Shown here piece by piece: positions 39,201 to 52,803 of a stretch of 64,000 nucleotides of DNA. Each line of letters opens with the position of its first letter. Position 1 is the first letter of the stretch. The position numbers and the translations under genes were made by a program. Origin of the DNA: Parapristionchus giblindavisi (Eukaryota; Nematoda; Chromadorea; Rhabditida; Diplogasteridae); the NCBI GenBank assembly GCA_943737045.1, contig CALSFV010000306.1, positions 152,001 through 216,000 on the forward strand. The letters are read 5' to 3'. The notes under the pieces are model-generated. The model saw only the letters and a list, made by a program, of their open reading frames with translations, ran no database searches and was not told where the DNA came from.

Positions 39201-41075
39201 CTCATAGACCCAAATCAAGAAGAGGAAGTCGAATTGATGATCAAATCGATAATATTGATTTGACTGAAACAACCATTCAACATATTATGGATAAGAATGA
39301 AGATAAGAAGAAACGATTAAGTGATGAAGCTGTATGGTCATCTAGTGAAGGAGAAGTTAGTATATTATATATAGTAGATAGTAGATTAATACAAATGGAG
39401 AGAAAGAGATAGACATCATCAATTTGTAGTCATAATTAGAGAATACATTAATATTTCTAATATAGTGGATTAGTTAATGGGAATGAATAAGACATGATCA
39501 TTGTCACCATTCTTTCTTCATCTTCTTCCTTCTTCTCTTTATATCCATCCTTTCTCTTCTATTCCTTCTTCCTTCTTCCTCTTCTCTTAGAAAGAACAAC
39601 ATCATTGGGTTAGAAATGTACCACAATGAGAGATTTAAGCTTATTTGGAATAGATGAAATGAATAAAAGAATCTAAGGGAAAGAGAATGAATTGTAGATA
39701 GAATGAAGATATCTACAGACAATACAAAGATATTATTAATTTCAGATGGATGTATATTATAAATTGAGTGAAGAAGAAGAATTAGTAAAAGGAGATGAAT
39801 GGCCAAATGGATTAAGAGATAAAATAGAAGAGAAAGAAGATGATCCATCTAATGTAGTCACATTCTGTCCACCAAGGAAAAGATCTATTATACTTCATGA
39901 TGAATCATCTGATGAAGAAGATGATGATGAAGATGATCGAGATAAGAAAAAAGAATCGATCGATATTAGAGATGATGATGATCTACATGCATATGAAAGA
40001 CTTCGTGAAGAAGCATCACCTAATCCTATATCATTCAATCAATCAATACCATCACAATATAGTCATGAAGATGATGATGATAATGATTCTCTTCGATGAT
40101 ATGATAATCATATTGTATAGTACTGTAACGCTAGTCAACTCCATCTTTATATACAATATGTTCTCACTGCCCTTTCATTCTGGTCATTTCATCAATTCGA
40201 TATTCTCATGATGCCATACTCTACAAATTCTTTCGTGCCAATATTCCCTTCATTCATTCAATATAGTTCTCTATCAATTGTATATGCCCAATCTTATTGC
40301 TCAACTAATAATCTAGGCAATCTCTTCAGAAATCAAAACAAACAAAATTATTTGATAGATATGTATGGGTAAATCCACTAAATGACGTCAATTAAAGATA
40401 TATTACGAAGACCAATACAGAGATGATAACACAAAGATATACCTATTGTCTTTCTTCTATCTAATCTTACTATTCAATATGATAAAGAGTTCATTCATTC
40501 ATAATATGTGTGTTATGAATATACACTATATATCATAGACATACATAGTACTATATACGAAAGAGTTTTGAGAGAATTAAATCGTCATCTTTCAATGTAA
40601 TCACGATATTATCATCATCGTCATATCAAAATAACAAAACGTAATTCTTTACTTATATATTGTCGCTATCTATTTGTAGAGATTCACTGATATCATGAGA
40701 AACAATAATGGTCTTCTCGAGGGCTTACATGATAAAGTAATGATTTTGACTATTTCAAGGATACTAAGCTCTTCTTATTCATTCTATTTTACCACATATG
40801 CTTTATTACTAATTGACTAACCAACGAATCCAATTCGAGCATCTCCAGTCTTCGCAACGTCGAATCCTTCCTCCTTAGGTCCTCCACCTCCTTTAGGAGT
40901 AATCAATTCACGACGAAGTTTTGCTAACTTTGCCTTCAGAATACCCAAATGGGCATTCGTAGCCTTGTTCTTTTGCGTTTTAGCCATCTAAATAGAAATG
41001 ACGTCCATATCTTCTATTGAATACGAATCCACTCACCTCATTCTCGATATCAGCGATCTTCTGTAGGATCGACAT
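33249..41075 (-). CDS. drg-1: Developmentally regulated GTP-binding protein DRG1
   Basis: Exon 1 (41075-41037) and exon 2 (40987-40822) encode [20 protein letters not shown], a coil ending in [10 protein letters not shown], and [17 protein letters not shown] 4685-base intron splits a glycine codon. Exon 3 (from 36136) resumes with [15 protein letters not shown], the G1 loop. Later exons give [14 protein letters not shown] (G3, about 35900), [11 protein letters not shown] (G4, about 34530), and [17 protein letters not shown]. The C-terminal TGS region begins [14 protein letters not shown] (about 33560) and ends [13 protein letters not shown]. The last exon adds one Ile codon before the stop at 33249. 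DRG1 is a ribosome-associated GTPase that works with DFRP1/LEREPO4. A nested gene lies on the opposite strand in the large intron, and a 579-bp TA-flanked element lies in a later one. It heads a co-oriented cluster. Confidence 0.96.
33810..34388. mobile_element. TA-flanked inverted-repeat MITE, copy A (579 bp)
   Basis: Begins TACCGTCAAAACGAAAAAAG and ends with its near reverse complement CTTTTTTCGTTTTGACGGTA. TA at both ends fits Tc1/mariner-type insertion. The interior is noncoding and has repeated phrases such as GGTATACTGTAG. It lies in a drg-1 intron between exons at about 34500 and 33715. A second copy occurs at 45599 in the opposite orientation. Confidence 0.88.
34450..34462 (+). repeat. 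Poly-C run (13 C)
   Basis: Thirteen cytosines in the drg-1 intron, close to the 3' side of the TA-flanked element. Confidence 0.75.
36483..40099 (+). CDS. Single-pass membrane protein, unrecognised, nested in the drg-1 intron on the opposite strand
   Basis: The start [20 protein letters not shown] is followed by a strong hydrophobic signal sequence ([12 protein letters not shown]), then [15 protein letters not shown] and a Pro/Ser linker. After a 1.1-kb intron, exons at about 37855-38030, 38120-38316, 38367-38622 and 38673-38820 encode a soluble ectodomain with NFSSN, a likely N-glycosylation site, and [17 protein letters not shown] transmembrane segment [20 protein letters not shown] follows, with the basic stop-transfer [13 protein letters not shown]. 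The cytoplasmic part is long, Ser/Thr/Pro- and Asp/Glu-rich, with two exons to the stop at 40099 (…NDSLR). The topology is therefore type I. I do not recognise the family, and it may be a nematode-specific receptor or adhesion protein. The whole gene fits inside the intron 36137-40821 of drg-1. Confidence 0.75.
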
Positions 41076-41096
41076 CTTTAGTTTCTTGGGTAACTA

Positions 41097-41110
41097 CTGC
41101 AAGGGAATAA
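41097..41110 (-). promoter_or_regulatory. Probable trans-splice acceptor of drg-1
   Basis: The minus strand reads TTTTATTCCCTTGCAG, then about 21 bases of leader to the ATG at 41075. No upstream exon seen. Confidence 0.5.
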
Positions 41111-42217
41111 AATTAAATAAGAATGAAATTTTTATTTAAAGTATTCCCGTCTTGAATGATCTGTCGATCGTCCGATCACCGATCAATCGAACGATCTTAT
41201 ACAGCTACCGCCCAAGATTTTTGGAATTGAAACAAATGAATTGACTCTCTGGACTTCAAAATAACCATACTCAAATATCACCAAAACATGAATATTTTCA
41301 GCACATCCTTTCCCAGTCCTTCATTCTCTAACTTAAATTATAGCAAATCAAAATATAAATTGGCGATTGAAAGGGAATTGAAATAGATACGAATCATTTT
41401 CAGTTTTAAAATGTAGGCCCAAAAAAGACGCAGCACCGTGCAATCACAGAAATACGACTACAGAAATAGTGATGAGAGGGCTAATATAATGTAGCACTAT
41501 AATTTATAAACAGGGTTATAAGACTTAATGATTAAAATACCTATTTAACATCAATGAAATGGTTCATGAACACCAAAACCCTTTACACAGTATGAATCCG
41601 GGAAATAGAACATCAAAAGGAGGAAAATACACCCATGCACTTCCACCAATTCCACACAACCACACCACAAACTATGAAGATTGTCAATTGAAACAAGTGT
41701 TTCGTTCTTTGAAATGTACGTTGTTAAAATTTATATAATATTCATACGTTCTATCGTTAATTTTTTTAGCCGTAAAGGCGAAACAATCACTCCTAGATAT
41801 GCACTAATTGTAAGGAACTAATTTCTCCTGTGTTCTCTTCATTTTATTCGTAACTTATTGTTAGAATAAATTAAGAATGCTATTATGCGAATATTGATAT
41901 CCACCTTTATGTAGCAAGAATGATAAATCACAGAATACTATCGACATAGACTGATATAATGAAGCACACTTTTGGAGTAATTATGTACATATTTTCTTTT
42001 AAAAAAGTACATTAACGAATCTTCGAATATTAATCGAATGAAAATATATGTGTGGTATGAAAAAACCTGAACTGTGGTTGTTGTATAATTATGATCATCT
42101 CTCATGTTTTTTCTATATAGTAAAGTGAATAATATCATTTATTCGTTAGTATATAGACAATTCAACAATATTTGGTAGTCATTCATACCCGATATGAAGA
42201 TACAAAAAAGGAATTAA
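41111..42217. other. Intergenic region between the globin gene and drg-1
   Basis: AT-rich. Includes a small dispersed palindrome-like cluster of GATCGATC-type words at 41160-41200. It probably holds the drg-1 promoter and the globin 3' UTR. No gene seen. Confidence 0.45.
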
Positions 42218-43342
42218 TTAATAAACAGTTGGAGGTAGTAAAAACTGTGGTGTTCCTTCTTTTGATGATCGTTCTTCTGTACTTTCTCCACTTCCACCAC
42301 ATGATGATTGAGATCTATAATACTTTTCATTCGTTATCCATTCATTCATTCAAATCAATACCTTCTTCTTCGATCTTGTTCGTCTTTTGATTCCTGTGCC
42401 ATTTCAGATAATTTCACTCTTAAATAAAATGAAATTGTAATTAGAAATAGGTTATATAGTATCCCACTTTGAACTAAAAGCATTTGATGATTTCCTTTGT
42501 TTCCTCAATTCTAAATAATATCCATCTCTTACATTCGAGAATACAAATGTCGAAAGTTCAGACCTATAAATATTTCTTGATCTTTAATCTTTGATCTCTC
42601 AATATTTTGATCTTTGATCTCTTACCATGCTCCAGCAGTTTCACTAGGAGGATGAGTAGCTCCATCTAAGAAAGTACATTCAGTAGTGACAGCATCTGCT
42701 GTACCAGCAAAGAAGTCTGGTTTGAATCCTTTATTTCGTAGATTTACATGTCGAATTCCATATTCAATTGATATCTATAATATTGAATCAACCAATCAAT
42801 ATCATCTCAAACCGCAAATTTTCAAGGTTGTAACACATATAATATGAAAATATTGGATAATAATTGAATGATTGAATAAGATAAATACCTTTTGTATCAA
42901 TTCACTGTCCATAAGAGTATTTCCAATAAGAATAAGAAAATCTCGTAGATTTTCAATTAATTCAGTCTTTTCTTCCTACAAATGTAGAATATATCTAAGA
43001 TGAATGAACTAGAAGGTCTTCAATACCTTAGGCAATGAATCCATAAATATCTTATAATCATCTTTCTTTTCTCCAACTCTTCTTATGATTCTTTCACTCA
43101 TATCTTCTTTTGCATTCTCTAGACAATATTTGACAATTCCTCTTTGAGTCGCTGTTAGAAGAGGTTTCTTAGAAGGACCAGATAGAGATGATCTTAATGA
43201 ATACATCTTATCTATTCAATCAATTCATTCATTGAAGATAACAAAGATAGTCAACATACCTACTACTTCTTGTTGAAGCACTTGATTTCTTACTCGTGAC
43301 AATGGATAATTTGTTAGTATCTGATGATTGTTTATTCCCCAT
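42218..43342 (-). CDS. Nematode globin with N-myristoylation signature
   Basis: Seven exons. The start at 43342 gives MGNKQSSDTNKLS, a Gly-2 with Ser-6, the classic N-myristoyltransferase substrate pattern. The next exons encode the globin fold. The A helix begins LLTATQRGIVKYCLENA, and the E-helix region is ELIENLRDFLILIGNTL. The F to H helices read IEYGIRHVNLRNKGFKPDFF, then GTADAVTTECTF and AGAWSELSTFVFSNVRDGYY. The proximal heme-binding His is the one in GIRHVN. The F-G-H pattern (AW..L near the H helix) is strongly globin-like. A conserved distal His was not seen at the expected E7 position. The tail is a charged Ser/Gln-rich extension ending FLLPPTVY. C. elegans has more than 30 diverse globins, some of them acylated. 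The product is probably a membrane-associated sensor or redox globin; the exact paralogue is not assigned. Confidence 0.85.
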
Positions 43343-44476
43343 TCTGAATGAATGAATGAATGAATAGAGTGAAGAGATACGTATGAGGAGATATTGATAT
43401 GAAGACTATCTAGATGATTACATATAGAGGATTAGATAGAAGATGAAGGAGGGAGGAGGAAAGAGTGAGAGAGGAAGAGGGAGGAAGAGAAGGAGAAGGA
43501 GGAGAATAAGGAGAGACGAAGAGGCAAAAGTTGGAGATGAAGAAAATGACAGAGAGATCTGAAGATGAGGTAAAGGAGAATACGAAGGAAGAGATAGGGG
43601 AATAATTAGAGAATATATGGATGAATATGGGAGAAGGATATGGAAAAGTATGTTACAGTCTACGAAGCCTGGCCACATTTTGCTTTTTTTTACTGCTTTT
43701 TTTTTTGAAAAACATGGACGTATTTCAGGATTCTTTTGGAATCCGGGCCGCATTTTGAAAATTTGTAGCTATTCGACATATGGACACGTAAAGTTATGAA
43801 GGAAATGAGGGGAGAGGGAGGAGACTAAGGAGAGGGAGGAGAGGAATAAGGAGAGAGAGAGGGAGGAGTATAAGGAGAGGGAGGGGAGGAATAAGGAGAG
43901 GGAGGAATAAGGAGAGGGAGAGGGAGGAGATCAAAGAAGAAGAAGTTTACTACCAAATGACATGAAATGAATATAATTTGAATATGACATGATTGAAGTA
44001 ATCAGTGATAAACTGATAGAAAGAAGTAAAGTGAATAGAAATATAATAGTTAAGAGATATACCAACTGTTCAGACTCTTTTTACTCTTTATCTTCCTTCT
44101 TCTTATTACTCAATAATAACTAAACAATCCATTAGTTGATACTATATTGATTGATTGATTGATATGAATAGAGTAAATAGTATAGATGAAGTAAGATAAA
44201 GGAATGAAAGAGAAGATCTTCTAGTCCATCTCATTTATATCACCTCTCTCTCTCCCTCTCCCTCTCTCTCTCTCTTAAATGTCTACCCTCATCAGATCGG
44301 ACAACTGACTCAGATGAAAAATATTCGACCTTATAGTATTATGTGTAGATAGTAATGAATATGTATTTGTTTATTAGATTCCTTTGACAATTGTGTACAA
44401 TGTATGATAGAATATAATGATTGTATTTGATGAGAAAGAGATGAATGGGTACATGATAAACCGTTCATTATATATA
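43343..44476. other. Intergenic region between pac-1 and the globin gene
   Basis: Purine-rich low-complexity sequence on the plus strand (about 43440-43590 and 43800-43935), then AT-rich sequence. Short palindrome-like AAAATGTGGC...GCCGCATTTT at about 43670-43757 (GGCCACATTTTGC and GGGCCGCATTTTG). No gene seen. Confidence 0.45.
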
Positions 44477-45065
44477 CTATAATTGTTCATCTCCACTAAT
44501 TGGAGTCATTTCATTAGGTGAAGTACGAATGATTATAGGAGGAGATGAAGGTGATGATATTATTGATATACAACTATCTTCTATTCCTATTCCATCTATC
44601 ATTGTTGGATACGATTTTCCACGTATTAGACCTCCTTTTACCCATCGACGAATATTTGATAATGTTAATGATGATCGACTTTCTTTCTATAATATTATAC
44701 ATTATCATAATCAATTCATTATTGTATAAGTTTGATTAAATACTATCATAAAATAGAATGACTCAATATTTGAATTGAACTCTTATCTCATTCTAATCCA
44801 TAGTACGTCACTAGACTCTTTGATTGAGTGAACAAGGTTGTAATCCTCCCTCTCCCTCTCCCTCTCGCTCTCCCTCTCCCTCTCCCTCTCCCTCTCCCTC
44901 TCCCCTCATCAACTAACCTCATCAGATTCATGTACATATCCTACAGTATGCCGTCGTCTATCAATTCTATTTCCTCCTTTTCTTCTTCCTTTTACTTCTC
45001 TCAATGGTATCACTCCAAGATTTGATGGTCGACTCAATCGATTCAATTCTTCTCCTTCCATCTAT

Positions 45066-45107
<42 letters not shown>

Positions 45108-48100
45108 ACATCATATATTAATCTATTCATTCTATTCATATATTGTTCTTTCATCTCTTCATCTTCTCTTTCACCTCTCACCTCATCTCTACAACCACAT
45201 CAATCACTGATTCTCCCCTTTCTCCCTATCCTCTGCCCACACACTTCTCTCTCTCCTTCTCCCTCTCCCTCTCCCTCTCCCTCTCCTTCTACTTACCTCT
45301 GAATCCTTATCACCTCCTCCTCCTCCTCTTCTATCATTAGTATTAGTAGTTCTAGCACATGGAGATGGATCACTACTAGCATAATCAGATGAAGTAGTTC
45401 CTAATGCATCATTCGATGTCACAACTACTCCAATAGATTGTGATGGAGGAATAGATGAAGTAGTTGAATAATCAGATGTACATGATAGAGCATCTTCACG
45501 TGATGGAGATGAGATCTAGATTATCAATCAATTAATCAATAGATCAATATGAAGATATCTATCAAGAATATAAAGAGTTTATGGGAGAGTCGAATGGATA
45601 CCGTCAAAACGAAACAAAAGTGAAACATTTGTGACAAAATTTATGAAAAGTTCACAAAATTTTGAAAACTTCGTATCATATTATCTAAACACAGCTACTA
45701 GTTTCTTATTAAATAATGGGATATTTGAGGATCAGTGGGCTTGTCTAGTAGATCTATGAAGAAAAAAAAAAGAATTAACTCGCTGTGAGCTATGTTTTGT
45801 AAAATTGGTATACGGTAGGACTTTCTACAGTATACCAGTTTTGTAGCCTAACTAATGTATCCAAACTGTGTAAATTCGTTGTAAGCAGTCATGTAATGAC
45901 AGATACATCCATAATTAAGCGAAGAAATCATGATGCCAGCACATTTATAGTAAGATTCTACAGTATGCTACAGTATACCAATTTTGCATCGCAGAACTAT
46001 CGATTTATTTAAAACTTTTATCGTACATAAGTGCATTGTATACCATGCATTAGGCAAACAAATCCACATTAAAACCCTTAGATAATACATCATCAAGACA
46101 ATTTAAAATGTTTTGTCACATTTTGTCATAAATGTTTAACTTTTTCGTTTTGACAGTATGAATAGAAGAGAGAAATAGAGTATAGATAAGCATAGAATAT
46201 ACCTTATCAAATTGTCTCCATGCACTTGTCCCTAACAATTGCATTCGTCGTATCTTCTCTCTTGTTTCAGCTGAGTAGATCTATAATCATGTTATTCATT
46301 AACCATTTTACAGATGTGAAATAATAATTAGGAATCTTCACACGATTTTCAATATAAGAGTGAATAAATGTACATATAAAAAGAAAAGATTGTGTATATT
46401 GGATAGATAAGACTGATGATCTATTGATACCTCGAGTGCAGGAGATGAAGCTTGATGTAAATGTTGTGTATGACTAGTAAATGAATCGATAGTAGCAGAT
46501 GTATGAGAATGAGATGATAATGAATCACGAACTGCTGCCTCACTCCCTGCTATGAAGATACGACGAGCTGATGAGATATTCTAAATAATCAATAACTTAA
46601 TCATCATAATCTATGAATAACACAAAAACGATTGACAAAAACAATGAATAAATAATAATAATGAAGGTAATTGTCAAGTCGTAGGAAGGAATAATGATGT
46701 TATATAGAATGAAGAGAGAGAATACAATATAGCATACAGTACCTCTTGTTGTTTCTTTCTTGATTCTTCTTCTATATTCCTTTGTGATGTAGATACAGAA
46801 TGATTGATTAGATGACATTCATCATCTATATCATCATCATCATCTTTCCTATCTATTCGTGATGGAGGATTACTCTCTCCTGATGAACATTTTGATCGAG
46901 AAGCTATCTCTGCGTCTATGTCTCTCTCCTATAATACACATCAATCAGTAATGATATACACCAAGTCAAAAGCAACAGAACATAATATAATGATATTTAT
47001 GAAAGAATAAAATAAAAATTAATGAATAACGAACCTGATAATTTCCAGAGAAAGCACTTTCAACACTACTTTCAGTTCGTGTTGATTGAAGAGGATATCG
47101 ATTGATATGATATGTAGATGTAGATGGTTCATGAGATGGATTAGATGATGATGATGGATATGAATGAATATTAGATGTTGATGCTCGTGATTCTACTTGT
47201 TCGATCTTCATCTTTCCTTTTGATTTATCTCTCTTTGATGAACGACGAACATTCAGAATATTCTTGATCTATAAAGATCATTGATAGAATGAATGAATGA
47301 ATGAATGAATAGATTGATTGAGTATACCTTTCCTCTATCATTCTCTTTCATCATATCTTCAGCTTGTTTCTCATTAGCTCTTATAATCAATGAATGCATA
47401 TCATTGAATGAAGCACAACTAACACCAGGAGGAGGTCCATCTACACCACCTACAGATACAGATAGAGATAGAATGAATAGTAGTCAATGAATAACTTACT
47501 CTTTTGATCTATTGGTTCCTTATCAAATGGAGACTTATCAGGTACTTTATCATCACAAGTTCCATTATCATCGAACATCCAATTATACTGAATGAATAGA
47601 ATAGATCAATAGATAGAATGAATAGATATAGAATAGAATACATACATAATGAAGGAATGATTCAACAATTCTACATTGATCACTCATATGAGTAACCATT
47701 GTAGCCATTGAATCATCTGATGGACGAACTATTGATGGACCAAACATTAGAGCGAGATTACGAGCTTCCATCTTAATCAATCAATCAATAGATAGATAGA
47801 GGATACGGTAGGAATGGACAGATATTGAATGAATGAATGAAATACTCACTCGATTGATCTCTGCATGACTTGCAACAAGAAGAAGATGAGCAATAAGATA
47901 TTTAAGAGTTTCATAATGGGCACGAGGTAGTTTACGTAACTGATAATGATATGATTGATATAATAGATATTATATGAGTAATCATACCAGATTTCGTATT
48001 TTATGTAATCGTTGATGATGATTTGACATTCGATTAGCATCAATAAAGAATGGATATAATTTATCTGTTAGTAAAGGTTCTGGTAGTTTACGAAGAAACA

Positions 48101-48190
48101 TCTTCAATAATGATGATACTACATTCACATCTTTCCATCGAGGATCAGATATATCAACCTATAATACTTATACTATTCAATAAAGAATGA

Positions 48191-48283
<93 letters not shown>

Positions 48284-51200
48284 CTCACTGATTCAATTCC
48301 TCCATTTCCTAATGATTCTTTCAATGCATTAACTGCAGCTGTATTACCAGGTATTCGATAGATTCCAATTGTATCCATTCCATTCTTTTCTACTACATCA
48401 ATACATGAACGAACTACTAATGGAACCAACTGAAATGACATCAATCAATCAATCAATCAGTATACTGTACATATCATAGTTAAACTTTAATAATATACAG
48501 ATAGAAACTATTATTTATATTAATAATATATTATAGTGTATAATAATATTGAATATAATGAGTACATACATCTCCATTTCCTCCACTTGGACATTGTATC
48601 AATTTAGTTCCTAATGCAAATGATGGAAGAGTTGTATTAGATGGGCCTGGTCGATCATCCCCTCCTGATTGATTCCACTGAATATATCAATCAATCAATC
48701 AACCAATCAATACTACCAAGAAAAAACATATCACTCAAAGCAATCGATATTACCAATAATATTAATAGGAAAATATTAAAAATGTATATACTGTACTTGT
48801 CAGAATGATAAAGAGCACAGAATATGGATAAATATGACTGAATACCTGTTTCATTGTTTTATCTTTATCTTTATCTTTTCCTCTTTTCCATCTTCTTCCT
48901 GTCTTTGGAGTTCCTCCTGATGATGTTGATTCGCCTTCAATCAATACTTATTTAGTTATATCATTGATATCGAGAAGTAATAAGATATGAGAATGGAATG
49001 GAATGGTTCAATCTCTTCAATATATCATAGTATAACCATGGTATACATACATTGGACCGATAACTATGGCATAAGAAGACTAGTTTTCCTGATCCCGTTT
49101 AAAGTGATAAGAAGAACCCAATGGCTTTCTTATGCAAGAAAATAAATGATTTGATTAGATTTGATAATGATACCATTGCATTCAATATTCATACTCCCTC
49201 CTCCTCTTGATGAAGATGGATTAGATGATGATGATGTTCCTATATCAGTTGATGATCTCTTTGATGATAATGGAGATCCTATTGCTGTTGATTTCGCTTT
49301 GTATCTATAATACGTACACTCAATCAATTAATCAATATATACTCAATATGAAATATCACAACATGACAATAATATGAATATAAATTCTCATATTCGTTCT
49401 CCTAACAAATACATCATCACTTTTCCATTTCCTTCATCAAGAAATCTTAGAATAAAATAGTGTAAGAGTATCGAACCTATGCATAATAAGTTGAGTTGTG
49501 TTTGATAGACGATTTGATTCCCCTTCTATGTGATTGGACCTATCTTCCTGAATGAATGAATGAATCGATGAGTGAATGAATCGATAGAGAGGCGAATGAT
49601 TGAATGATTTGTTGTCCATATAGTCTACTGGAAAAGGTAAAGAGATGAAGAGGAAGACAAAGGAGGAGAAGAGGAGGTGATGGAAGGAGAGGGAGAGAAG
49701 AGGTGAGGGAGAGGGAGAGAAGAGGTGAGGGAGAGGGAGAGAAGAGGTGAGGGAGAGGGAGAGAAGAGGTGAGGGAGAGGGAGAGGAATAGATGAATACT
49801 GTATTCAGTATCCACAATGGAATGTCTATTCTATTCTATTTCTCTCTTTCAACTACCAAATACAAGAGAAGAAGAAGAAGAAGAAGAAGAAGAAGAAGAG
49901 AACTATTCCAATTGATCATTCAATGAGAGAGAGACGATACTGTTGAATCATGCGAAATATATTCAGTCAAGATATTGAAGAGACGAGAAGGATAAGTAAG
50001 TGAGAGAAGGTGGAGAGGGAGAAAGAGAGAGAGAAGGAGAGTGAAGGGGAGAGGGAGAAGGGACACGACTCACTTACAATTACGGAGAATTGTAGAGAAG
50101 AGTAAGAGAAAGAAGAAGAAGGTGGATATTGTAGTGAGAATAGAAGAAGAATGAAGGAGATGAAGAATGAATAGAGGAAGAAGGAGAATGAATAGAGAGA
50201 GATGAATATAATGAAGGTAATGAATGAATATGGAGAGGAATGAAAAGAAGAGAAGAGAATGAAGACTGATATGTGATAGAATGAATGAATAGATGAAGAT
50301 GATGAAGAGATTGAGAGAAGTGAATATGAATAGAATAGAAGGAGAATGAAGGAGATAAAAGAAATACTTAAATGGAGAGAAACCTTTATCAAATACAGTA
50401 ATTTAATCAAGAGATACACATTATTACGATACCCTCACGACTGATATGAATATCTTACTCTCAAATAAATAAACAATGGATATTCATTGACTAAGGTTAT
50501 TCTGAGTTTAAGTGAAGAAGAAGGAAAAGTAAGATGGATTAAAATGAGAGACGAAGAGAATAAAGAATGAATGAATGAATACTGTAGAGACAATGAAGAA
50601 GAAGAAGGAGAAGAAGAAGGAGGAGAGGGAGAGATATACTTTGGAGATTATGTAAATGAATGAATGAATGAATGAATGAATGATAATATACAATGATGAT
50701 GAAGTGAATGAATCTTCCATTACATTATGAAGCACAATAAGGAAGAACTACCAATGATAGTTATAGAGGAAGAGGGAGGGAAGGAAGAGGGAGGAAGAGA
50801 GCAGTGAGTGGAATGAATGCATATGAATGAATACAAGTAGAATAGAAAGGGATGAAGATTGAAAAGAGAATGAGAATATAAGGAAGAATAGATGAATGAT
50901 ATGAAATGATTGAATAGTGAAAGAATGGATGAGAGATGAATAGAATGAATGAGTTGTATTAGTTCATTTATATTCATCTATCAATTATAGAATACATAGA
51001 GATATGATAATGAAATGAGAGATATTATTGAATGAAATGAATGAATACTATACCACAGATAGTTAATGATATGGTTCAAAAGATATTGTAGATAATGAGA
51101 GAGAATAGATTGAAGAAGAGGAGAGAGAGAGAGCATGGTCTACTCTTCTCTCTCTTCCTCTCCCTCTCCATCTACGTCTCAATCAATACATGCTCCATAG

Positions 51201-52766
51201 AAGAGAGAAGGCCCCGTCTATGAAGACAACGTACGACGTCGAGATGAGGGATGATGGAGAGACGAAGGGACAGGGGAGAGGGAGAGAAGGAGAGGGAGAG
51301 GAGGAGAGGGAGAGGGAGAGAAGGAGAGGGAGAGGGAGGGAGGAGACCACACATTAGTATCAGACATGATCACATAGGAGAGAAGAAGGTAATGAAAGAG
51401 GAAAGAGAATGAAGTACATGGAAGATATAGATGATAGAAGGAGAATGATACTATGATGATGTACAAATGGAATAGAGAAGATTGAAGAAGAGGATAGAGA
51501 GGATAAAGGAGAGGGAGAGGGAGAGGGAGAGGGAGAGGGAGAGGGAGAGGGAGAGGGAGAGGGAGAGGGAGAGGGAGAGGGAGAGGGAGAGGGAGAGGGA
51601 GAGGGAGAGGGAGAGGGAGACAGAATAGGACGACAGCTACAAAATCAAATAAAGAGAGGGAGAGGCATTCGAATAGACTTCATTCTAAAAGATACAAGTA
51701 ACTGAGGAAGAAGAAGAAGAATAAAGAAGAGAAGAGGAAGATATGGATGAAGGAAGAAGGAGGAATGAATAGAAGTACATGAGAATATCAAATATATACA
51801 CTATCATTAGTGAGAAATGTATCTATTCAATATGTAAAATGAGAATAGAAGAAGAAGAAGAAGAAGAAGAAGGGATAAGATGAATGAGTAGTCTATTTGA
51901 CTAAATGAAGAACAACCTATCTATTTCTATTCTATTCTATCTTTCCATGTCCACTCATTATAGAGATGAAGAAGAAAGAAGAGGAAGGAGGAGGGGAGAT
52001 GATGTTTAAGGAGATGAAGGAAGAAGAAGAAGAGGAAGAGATGAGATGAAGGGAAGACAATGACATAGAAAGATACTATATTGAAGAAGAAGAAGACAAT
52101 AGAGAGAATAGAAGGAATAGATGACATACTTGTGATGTATTATATGTAGATGGAGATGGAGATGAACATGTTGCTGATGCTTCTTGAATACGATTGATCC
52201 ATTCTAACATCTCTATCTCACTGTAATCACATTATATCATTCTTATAGTAGAATACATATATCAATTCATCATCATAATGCATTCATTATCTGCATAAAC
52301 GTCAGAAAGGGAGAGATGAAAGTAGGGTCGTGTCAGATAAAATTTAAGAGAAAACCAATAAGTGAGTAAAATGATCAAGTATTTGGACCTTGGTCCGGCC
52401 TGAGCATTACGACCCACACACCATTTTTAATTATTTAAAAAATAATTAAAAAATGAAAGACATTTTTTTAAATATAAAGTCTTTTTTAAAATGATTTGTG
52501 AGATGAAATAAACTAATGAGATATGGAAGTAAGATGATAGATCTATTAATATTATATATCCATCTATCAATATGACATACCGTGTACATTGTAATAAATG
52601 TTCACTCCTTTCTTGTGTAACAACTCTCACTATATATCTATGTTCTTCTTTTACTCGAGTATATTCATATGCTATATCAGCTAATGCTCCTTCTAGATTA
52701 AGACATTCAGCATCTGATGGTATTGATAACATCTAAATCAATCAATATTCCAATCAATCAATCGAT

Positions 52767-52803
<37 letters not shown>

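Noticed and set aside
48191..48283. CRISPR-like regular repeat
   Set aside because: It is a simple ATAG microsatellite with no spacers, in a eukaryotic intron.
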